A stretch of 11,314 nt of DNA, taken from contig JAFYET010000134.1 of NCBI GenBank assembly GCA_017544125.1, positions 1-11,314 of the forward strand, in the 5' to 3' direction. Shown in pieces: positions 6,646-11,314 of the stretch. The position numbers and the translations under genes are program-made. Source of the DNA: Ruminococcus sp. Its GTDB lineage: Bacteria > Bacillota > Clostridia > Oscillospirales > Ruminococcaceae. Numbering within the stretch: position 1 is the first letter of the stretch; each line of letters begins with the position of its first letter. The notes beneath the pieces were generated by a model. That model ran no database searches. It was given only the letters and a program-made list of their open reading frames with translations, and was not told the origin of the DNA.

Positions 6646-7095
6646 TTATAATAATCTGAGTGCTGAAACTATCAGCACGGCTGTCATAACGACAGACGAT
6701 ATCAGCCCGGCGATTATCGTTATTCTTATTGTACGGTCATACACCCTGTCTTTTTTGTCGATATACAGGGTCTGCTCCTTATCGCTTATATAAAATGCCT
6801 TTATATCCGCCGGGAAAACGCCGAAATACTCATTGCCGCCGATCTCATATACCGCACTTTTGTATTTGCCAAGGCGGCTTTTCGTGTTATTGTCGGCACG
6901 AAGATACCTGCCGACGGCTTTTGCGCATTTTAACAGCTTTACAAAATACACCAAAAAGAACACGCTCATTCCAAGTGTTGCCACCGAGCAGAGCAAAAGT
7001 ATCACCCACGCCGAGATATTCGCAATTGCCGTCAGGCTCACCCCGAGCACTATCAGTATCACGGCGATAAGGGCTATAATTATGATATACTGCAT
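6646..7095 (-). CDS. Small membrane protein, DUF3592-like layout, function unknown
   Basis: The protein has 149 residues. Two helices (about 2-24 and 29-53) and a third at 122-147 enclose a soluble part (54-121) containing AVYEIGGNEYFGVFPADI and TLYIDKKDRVYDR. A short soluble insert with a Tyr-Gly pattern and a YIDKKDR-like turn before the last helix recalls DUF3592 proteins, but the match is only visual. The start ATG 7095 has GGAGGG 7 nt upstream, and that site lies within a small inverted repeat (7100-7112). It is the first gene after lepA, separated by two repeat elements, and is probably transcribed with lepA and hemW; no strong promoter of its own was found. Confidence 0.78.
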   Translation of the reverse strand: MQYIIIIALIAVILIVLGVSLTAIANISAWVILLLCSVATLGMSVFFLVYFVKLLKCAKAVGRYLRADNNTKSRLGKYKSAVYEIGGNEYFGVFPADIKAFYISDKEQTLYIDKKDRVYDRTIRITIIAGLISSVVMTAVLIVSALRLL

Positions 7096-7099
7096 AATA

Positions 7100-7112
7100 G
7101 ACCCTCCGGGTC
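7100..7112 (-). promoter_or_regulatory. Ribosome binding site inside a small hairpin
   Basis: On the minus strand GACCC-GGA-GGGTC forms a 5-bp stem with a 3-nt loop. The Shine-Dalgarno sequence GGAGGG covers the loop and part of the 3' arm, five nt before the ATG at 7095. Such folding could lower translation of the membrane protein gene. The element E end does not share this feature. Confidence 0.4.
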
Positions 7113-7190
7113 AATGCATAATGCATAATGCATAATGCATAATTAAGGTATCGCCCTACGGGCGATGTTGGTGTCAACTGTGTTGACACC
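7113..7190 (+). repeat. Heptamer-hairpin repeat element C (two hairpins)
   Basis: Four exact AATGCAT units (7113-7140) are followed by AATTAAGGT and a 7-bp stem ATCGCCC/GGGCGAT (7150-7156 with 7160-7166). A second, unrelated 9-bp perfect stem GGTGTCAAC/GTTGACACC (7170-7178 with 7182-7190, loop TGT) follows. The first hairpin is nearly identical to that of element B, although the heptamer differs completely. Confidence 0.7.
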
Positions 7191-7250
7191 TCACATATCG
7201 GGCTTTTATCATACGAAATCACCTGAACAAACGATAGCGCTTCCTTAACA

Positions 7251-7321
7251 GCCCGAATGGGCATCCGTGCGGCGCAAGCCGCATACATCACCTGTTACCT
7301 GTTACCTGTAACCTGTTACCT
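7251..7321 (-). repeat. Heptamer-hairpin repeat element D (two-hairpin type)
   Basis: Four and a half 7-bp units (plus strand CCTGTTA, CCTGTTA, CCTGTAA, CCTGTTA, CCT; 7291-7321) begin 5 nt after the lepA stop codon. On the minus strand they lead to a 6-bp stem TGCGGC/GCCGCA (7283-7268, loop 4 nt) and then ACGGATGCCCATTCGGGC with a short GC hairpin (7262-7251). The hairpin part matches element E. Elements C and D converge, with arrays outside and hairpins inside. The stretch between them (7191-7250) shows no feature of its own. Confidence 0.7.
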
Positions 7322-7326
7322 AAAAA

Positions 7327-9138
7327 CTACTCATCGAGCTTGAGCACGCTCATAAAGGCTTCCTGCGGGACCTCTACGGTGCCGAGCTGGCGCATACGCT
7401 TTTTGCCTTCCTTCTGCTTTTCAAGCAGCTTCTTCTTTCGGGTTATATCGCCGCCGTAGCACTTTGCAAGCACGTCCTTGCGCATTGCCTTGACCGTCTC
7501 ACGGGCGATTATCTTGCCGCCGATAGATGCCTGCACGGGTATCTCGAAAAGCTGGCGGGGTATATTCTCTTTAAGCCTTTCGGTTATCTTGCGCCCACGC
7601 TGATATGCCTTGTCAACGTGAACAATAAACGACAGCGCATCGACTATCTCGCCGTTTAAGAGTATATCGAGCTTGACGAGCTTACTCGGCACATAGCCCT
7701 TCATCTCATAGTCAAATGACGCATAGCCACGAGTGCGGGATTTTAGCGCATCAAAGAAGTCATAGACTATCTCATTCAACGGCAGCTCGTAGTGCAGGTC
7801 TACTCTCGTGTCGTCAAGGTATTTCATGTCGATATAGTTTCCACGCCTGTCCTGGCAAAGCTCCATTATATTGCCCACAAACTCCTGCGGGGTGAAAATA
7901 TGCGCCGTCACCATAGGCTCCTCAGCAGAAGCTATTAGTGCGGGGTCGGGGTAGTTGGTGGGGTTGTCTATCATCACCGTCTCGCCGTTTGTAAGGTTTA
8001 CCTTATATATAACGGAAGGGGCGGTGGTTATGAGGTCGAGGTTATACTCACGCTCAAGCCTTTCCTGTATTATCTCCATATGCAGAAGTCCTAAGAAGCC
8101 GCAGCGGAAGCCAAAGCCTAAAGCCGCCGATGTCTCAGGCTCGAATGTAAGCGAAGCGTCGTTGAGTGCCAGCTTATCAAGGGCATCACGCAGGTCGGGG
8201 TACTTAGCGCCGTCTGCGGGGTAAACGCCCGAGAATACCATCGACTGCACCTTCTTATAGCCTGGCAGCGCCTCGGCACAGGGGGCATCAGCCCTTGTGA
8301 CGGTATCGCCCACACGGGTGTCGCCTATATACTTGATAGATGCGGTGATATAGCCTACCTCGCCAGCCTTCAGCTCGCCCACGGGGACTAAGTCCTTAGC
8401 GCCCATATAGCCTATCTCCACCGTCTGGAACTCAGCGCCCGTTGCCATGAGCTTTATGCTCTGCCCTGCCTTTATCGAGCCGTCCATAACTCTAACATAG
8501 ATGATAACGCCCTTATAGGGGTCATACACGCTGTCGAAGATAAGCGCCTTGAAAGGCTTATCGGGGTCGCCCTTGGGGGCGGGTATATCGGTTATTACAC
8601 GCTCGAGAACGTCCTTGATATTAAGCCCCGTCTTTGCAGAGATACGGGGGGCATCCATAGCGGGAATGCCTATGATATTCTCTATCTCGCCGCATACTCT
8701 CTCAGGCTCAGCCGAGGGCAGGTCTATTTTATTGACTACCGGCAGCACCTCGAGATCATGCTCGATAGCAAGGTAGGTGTTGCCAAGCGTCTGCGCTTCG
8801 ATACCCTGCGATGCGTCCACCACCAGCACAGCGCCCTCACAGGCTGCCAGCGAACGTGACACCTCATAGTTAAAGTCAACGTGACCGGGGGTGTCGATAA
8901 GGTTGAAAACATAGCTCTCCCCGTCATCGGCGGTATAGTTAAGGCGCACGGCTCTTGCCTTTATGGTTATGCCCCTCTCACGCTCGATATCCATATTATC
9001 AAGCAGCTGGTCTTCCATCTCCCTCAGCTCGACGGAAGATGTCAGCTCGAGTATCCTGTCGGCAAGGGTAGACTTGCCGTGGTCGATATGGGCTATTATA
9101 CAGAAATTTCTGATATTTGACTGATTATGCTCGCTCAT
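7327..9138 (-). CDS. lepA: Elongation factor 4 (back-translocating GTPase LepA)
   Basis: The protein has 603 residues, the usual length. The GTPase domain shows AHIDHGKST (16-24, G1), RGIT (55-58, G2), DTPGH (82-86, G3 with the catalytic His86), NKID (136-139, G4) and ISAKTG (G5). EF-G-like beta-barrel and alpha/beta domains follow, with [28 protein letters not shown]. The C-terminal domain is unique to LepA and ends in [38 protein letters not shown]. LepA acts on ribosomes during initiation or elongation stress and is cytosolic to membrane-associated. The start ATG 9138 has GAGGGGA 8 nt upstream and a consensus promoter at 9175-9204. It probably heads an operon ending with hemW. Confidence 0.98.
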   Translation of the reverse strand: MSEHNQSNIRNFCIIAHIDHGKSTLADRILELTSSVELREMEDQLLDNMDIERERGITIKARAVRLNYTADDGESYVFNLIDTPGHVDFNYEVSRSLAACEGAVLVVDASQGIEAQTLGNTYLAIEHDLEVLPVVNKIDLPSAEPERVCGEIENIIGIPAMDAPRISAKTGLNIKDVLERVITDIPAPKGDPDKPFKALIFDSVYDPYKGVIIYVRVMDGSIKAGQSIKLMATGAEFQTVEIGYMGAKDLVPVGELKAGEVGYITASIKYIGDTRVGDTVTRADAPCAEALPGYKKVQSMVFSGVYPADGAKYPDLRDALDKLALNDASLTFEPETSAALGFGFRCGFLGLLHMEIIQERLEREYNLDLITTAPSVIYKVNLTNGETVMIDNPTNYPDPALIASAEEPMVTAHIFTPQEFVGNIMELCQDRRGNYIDMKYLDDTRVDLHYELPLNEIVYDFFDALKSRTRGYASFDYEMKGYVPSKLVKLDILLNGEIVDALSFIVHVDKAYQRGRKITERLKENIPRQLFEIPVQASIGGKIIARETVKAMRKDVLAKCYGGDITRKKKLLEKQKEGKKRMRQLGTVEVPQEAFMSVLKLDE

Positions 9139-9174
9139 AGATGTTATCCCCTCAAATTAAATATGTCAAATTAT

Positions 9175-9204
9175 ATTATAGCATACCCGGCGGCAGCTTG
9201 TCAA
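9175..9204 (-). promoter_or_regulatory. Consensus sigma-A promoter of lepA
   Basis: Perfect TTGACA (9204-9199) and perfect TATAAT (9180-9175) on the minus strand with an 18-nt spacer ending in TGC, an extended -10. Strong housekeeping expression is expected. Confidence 0.9.
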
Positions 9205-9426
9205 ATGGTTTTGCGCCTGTTACACGCATTCTATCCCCTTATTTTCAGATTAACACATTATCGGCGGTTTGGCAATTGGCAGAATATACGAAATTTTGTT
9301 CTATTGATATGCAACGAAGTGACGGGGTGCAAAAAAGCCGCCCCATAAGAAAGATAACCATATAGAAGTTTTGCCCCGAAGCCTTTCAAAGTACTTCAGG
9401 GCATTGTTTTTTACTGCTAAGACAGA
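9205..9426. other. Intergenic region between nitroreductase and lepA
   Basis: It holds the end of the nitroreductase unit and sequence upstream of the lepA promoter. A 10-bp hairpin lies at 9372-9403. On the minus strand all ten pairs form, with one G-U, but no T run follows; on the plus strand one pair is lost, yet a T6 run follows. It may be a bidirectional terminator. A GGGG...CCCC inverted pair with a T6 loop lies at about 9323-9344. No gene is recognised. Confidence 0.45.
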
Positions 9427-9438
9427 TCAGAATCTGTC
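9421..9438. other. Hairpin across the nitroreductase stop codon
   Basis: GACAGAT (9421-9427) and ATCTGTC (9432-9438) form a perfect 7-bp stem with a 4-nt loop that includes part of the TGA stop codon. It lies just before the second hairpin at 9372-9403; together they may end transcription or protect the mRNA 3' end. Confidence 0.45.
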
Positions 9439-10053
9439 CCAGTGGATTCGTTCTTTGATATTGATTTCTTTCTGCGTTACAGATACAATGCCACTTTTTG
9501 GTACACCTATGCCAATGAAGCATGGCATAAAATAATCATTTGGAAAATCAAGAATAGATCTTGCATATTCTGCTTCATTTCCGAGAGGTATCCGCAGATT
9601 ACAGCCGTATCCTTCTGCTGTTGCAGCAAGAAAAATATTCTCTATACTACACCAGATAGAAGCAAAACCATTAAGATGAGAAACATTATCAGGATGAAGG
9701 ATATCTGTTTTTTGTTTCAGAAGCGGTATGATAACTGCTGATGCATCAAACAGCATTCTGTATTGCTTGGGAACAGCATTGCGGTAGCATTCCTGCTGTA
9801 TGCTGTCACTTAGATTCCAATCTTTAATCAATGCATCCATATCTTCGTGTGTTATACCTTTTGGAATGATATCAAGTAATTTTGCCGTAACATTTTTATC
9901 TCTTACAATGATATAATGCCAGTCTCTCATATGATCATTTGTAGGAGCTTTAAATGCGGCTTCTATGATTCTTTCTAATATTTCCGTAGAAATCGGCTTG
10001 GCTTCAAAATCTCGAACAGTTCTCCTGCTGTTTATTGCTTCATATAAATCCAT
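9427..10053 (-). CDS. Nitroreductase family flavoprotein
   Basis: The protein has 208 residues, typical for the family. SRRTVRDF (9-16) is the N-terminal FMN-phosphate-binding signature, KAPTNDHMRDWHYIIV (35-50) is the second flavin-contact region, and GYGCNLRIPLGNE (148-160) and PCFIGIGVP (177-185) are the C-terminal family motifs. Such enzymes use FMN and NAD(P)H to reduce nitro compounds, quinones or other substrates in the cytosol; the substrate here cannot be told. The start has GGAG 9 nt upstream. Base use differs from neighbours: A/T-ending codons and AGA arginine are frequent, suggesting horizontal transfer. It has its own promoter (10094-10121) and a perfect inverted repeat next to it. 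Confidence 0.88.
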   Translation of the reverse strand: MDLYEAINSRRTVRDFEAKPISTEILERIIEAAFKAPTNDHMRDWHYIIVRDKNVTAKLLDIIPKGITHEDMDALIKDWNLSDSIQQECYRNAVPKQYRMLFDASAVIIPLLKQKTDILHPDNVSHLNGFASIWCSIENIFLAATAEGYGCNLRIPLGNEAEYARSILDFPNDYFMPCFIGIGVPKSGIVSVTQKEINIKERIHWDRF

Positions 10054-10093
10054 ATAATAAGTCTCCTATCATTTCCGATTATTGATTTTAAAA

Positions 10094-10121
10094 ATGATAT
10101 CACGCATCGCTGCATTGTCAA
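10094..10121 (-). promoter_or_regulatory. Sigma-A promoter of the nitroreductase gene
   Basis: Perfect TTGACA (10121-10116), a 16-nt spacer and TATCAT (10099-10094) on the minus strand, giving a leader of about 35 nt. Confidence 0.65.
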
Positions 10122-10128
10122 TAGAAAC

Positions 10129-10167
10129 GCCATAGTATTTCTGACTGTATATCAGAAATACTATGGC
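10129..10167. repeat. Perfect 16-bp inverted repeat
   Basis: GCCATAGTATTTCTGA (10129-10144) and its exact complement (10152-10167) enclose a 7-nt loop. It ends 7 nt upstream of the nitroreductase -35 box and lies about 60 nt beyond the aquaporin stop codon. No good T run follows on either strand (minus strand continues GTTTCTATTG). It could be an operator, a weak terminator of the aquaporin gene, or a remnant of a mobile element. Confidence 0.7.
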
Positions 10168-10227
10168 ATAAAGCTTCTATATCAGTACCACTCTTAACGG
10201 AGCGGCTTTATCATTGCAATTATTTAA

Positions 10228-10902
10228 TTATGCCTCTTTAAAGAGCTTCTTGTAGCATATAGCTGCAAGTGCGCCGCCGGCTGCGGGACCTACAAGGAAT
10301 ACCCACACCTGACCGAGAGCGTCTGTGCCCGAGAAGATAGCTGCGCTAAGGCTTCTTGCGGGGTTTACAGATGTGCCTGTGAAGTTGAAGCCTACCAGGT
10401 GAACAAGTGTAAGACCAAGACCTATAAGAAGCGGAGCGAACTGTGTCAGGGAGTTGTCATTTGCAACTCTGAGCACGATAAGCACGAAAATGCAGGTGAT
10501 AACAACTTCTATAAGCAGTGCGCTGAAGAAGTTGATGCCGATAGCGGAATTGTCGCCAAAGCCGTTTGCGCCGACACCTGTACCTCTCATATCTGTTACG
10601 TCTTCATCAGCCATAACGATGCAGAGTTTAAGGAAGCCGCTGCCTGCGAGTGCGCCGAACACCTGTGAGATGATATAAGCGCCGAGGTCGCTTGCTTCGA
10701 GCGAGCCGTCAAGGAAGCACGCAATGGAAACCGCAGGGTTTACGTGTGCACCCGAGATGCCGCCGAAAAGATATGCTATAAAGCAAAGTGAAACGCCGAA
10801 TGCGAGGGATGTACCCACAAGGCCTGCACCCGCTGCCGCTGCACCGCAGCCGCATATTACGAGCATAGCCGTACCGATGAACTCGGCAAGATATTTCTTC
10901 AT
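10228..10902 (-). CDS. Aquaporin, AqpZ-like water channel
   Basis: From ATG 10902-10900 the protein has 224 residues; an upstream in-frame TTG is less likely because MKKYLAEFIGT matches the family's N-terminus. Both NPA boxes are present (NPA 55-57 in GAHVNPAVS and NPA 180-182 in TSVNPARS). The selectivity filter residues of E. coli AqpZ (Phe43, His174, Thr183, Arg189) correspond to Phe35, His168, Thr177 and Arg183, so a water channel rather than a glycerol facilitator is expected. Six membrane helices fit the sequence. AGGA lies about 13 nt before the start, a rather long gap. No separate promoter is clear; transcription may partly read through the terminator of the upstream acidic protein gene. 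Confidence 0.92.
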   Translation of the reverse strand: MKKYLAEFIGTAMLVICGCGAAAAGAGLVGTSLAFGVSLCFIAYLFGGISGAHVNPAVSIACFLDGSLEASDLGAYIISQVFGALAGSGFLKLCIVMADEDVTDMRGTGVGANGFGDNSAIGINFFSALLIEVVITCIFVLIVLRVANDNSLTQFAPLLIGLGLTLVHLVGFNFTGTSVNPARSLSAAIFSGTDALGQVWVFLVGPAAGGALAAICYKKLFKEA

Positions 10903-10923
10903 AACTAACGTCACGTCCTTTCT

Positions 10924-10953
10924 CAAAACAAAGCCCCGAGAAGCCCCCGGGGC
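10924..10953 (-). terminator. Rho-independent terminator of the acidic protein gene
   Basis: On the minus strand GCCCCG (10953-10948) pairs with CGGGGC (10938-10933) across a 9-nt loop, followed by TTTGTTTT. It lies between the acidic protein stop codon and the aquaporin start and may allow some read-through. Confidence 0.75.
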
Positions 10954-10970
10954 ACAATAGGAATCAGGAA

Positions 10971-11231
10971 TTACTCGTCAACCTCTTCAACTGTCTCTTC
11001 TGCCTTGTCAAGGTCAGCCTCAACATCGTCGGTAGCCTCAGCAGCCTCTTCGGAAGCCTCTTCTGCGTTCTCTTCACAAGTCTCGCAGTCATCTAAGCAC
11101 TCGTCGAAATCCTCGTCAAGCTCTTCATAATCGTAGTCCTCAAGCTCCTTTCTCTTCTTAAGAGCCAGAACTGCTGCTGTACCTGCTGCTGCAACGCCTA
11201 AAGCTGCTGCTACTTTTAATGCCTTACCCAT
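10971..11231 (-). CDS. Small acidic membrane-anchored protein with CX3CX2C
   Basis: The open frame reaches 11312, but ATG 11231-11229 with AAAGGAG 9-10 nt upstream is the likely start, giving 86 residues. Residues 5-24 form one alanine-rich membrane helix followed by KKRK, which would place the rest in the cytoplasm. Of residues 29-86, 32 of 58 are Asp or Glu. Cysteines at 45, 49 and 52 (CLDDCETC) are the only cysteines and could bind a metal; this is inference. The layout resembles small YtxH-like envelope proteins, but no family is recognised. It has a terminator at its end and lies just upstream of the aquaporin gene. Confidence 0.75.
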   Translation of the reverse strand: MGKALKVAAALGVAAAGTAAVLALKKRKELEDYDYEELDEDFDECLDDCETCEENAEEASEEAAEATDDVEADLDKAEETVEEVDE

Positions 11232-11261
11232 AATAAAACATCTCCTTTGATTTAAAATATT

Positions 11262-11303
11262 TACACAATGAGATGGCGAATACGCCATTTTCACATAATG
11301 TAA
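11262..11303. repeat. Imperfect inverted repeat in the 5' leader of the acidic protein gene
   Basis: TTACA (from 11261) and TGTAA (to 11303) border an imperfect palindrome with a perfect core stem ATGGCG/CGCCAT (11273-11278 with 11283-11288, loop AATA). It lies in the predicted leader and may be a structured leader or a degenerate repeat. Confidence 0.4.
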
Positions 11304-11311
11304 GTATATCA
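11303..11311 (-). promoter_or_regulatory. Partial promoter of the acidic protein gene
   Basis: TGATATACT on the minus strand gives an extended -10 (TGA-TATACT). The -35 box would lie beyond the window edge, so only half of the promoter can be judged. Confidence 0.4.
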
Positions 11312-11314
11312 CAT

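Noticed and set aside
7183..7212. Plus-strand TTGACA-N18-TATCAT inside and after element C
   Set aside because: TTGACA arises from the hairpin arm, and transcription would run antisense into lepA with no gene to serve.
4951..7321. Repeat arrays as a CRISPR
   Set aside because: Units are 7 bp, directly tandem and without spacers; no cas gene is present.
9176..9229. Minus-strand 17-codon ORF with AAGGGG before its ATG, upstream of lepA
   Set aside because: It runs through the consensus lepA promoter and ends in its -10 box, and no promoter of its own is convincing.
10903..10926. Aquaporin start at the upstream TTG
   Set aside because: It would add eight residues not seen in the family, lacks a ribosome binding site and lies in the terminator tail of the upstream gene.

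Overview
The window most resembles a genome segment from a Gram-positive anaerobe of the Clostridia (Oscillospiraceae, Ruminococcus-like). This is inferred from the gene content and base use: a sigma factor paired with a DUF4179-type anti-sigma, GGAGG ribosome binding sites with sigma-A promoters of the TTGACA/TATAAT type, and a lepA...hemW order. All twelve credible genes lie on the minus strand, so transcription runs from high to low coordinates. No rRNA, tRNA, CRISPR array or complete insertion sequence was seen.

Layout in transcription order from the right edge: a small acidic membrane-anchored protein (10971-11231) ends in a terminator, followed by an aquaporin of the water-selective AqpZ type (10228-10902). 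An AT-richer nitroreductase (9427-10053) comes next, with its own promoter and a perfect 16-bp inverted repeat just upstream; it looks acquired. The elongation factor 4 gene lepA (7327-9138) has a near-perfect promoter. It is followed by two small membrane proteins (6646-7095 and 6105-6581) and then hemW (4990-6108), which probably form one operon; in many Firmicutes lepA and hemW are direct neighbours. A lipoprotein of the HlyD/efflux-adaptor family (3725-4729) has its own promoter and terminator and no transporter beside it. An ECF-type sigma factor (3065-3592) and its membrane anti-sigma factor (2046-3065) share a TAATG stop/start overlap. A five-helix membrane protein (1100-1948) has its own promoter and terminator. 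A secreted, C-terminally anchored surface protein (1-944) runs off the left edge and has a possible 9-codon leader ORF.

The most unusual content is intergenic. Between 4745 and 7321 there are five copies of a modular repeat: a short tandem array whose unit is always 7 bp but differs in sequence from site to site, joined to one or two GC-rich hairpins. The hairpin stems differ in sequence but keep perfect pairing, and four of the five arrays sit against the end or the start region of a gene. I know no named element with this exact build. Formally it resembles REP-type hairpins combined with the heptameric short tandem repeats known from cyanobacteria.
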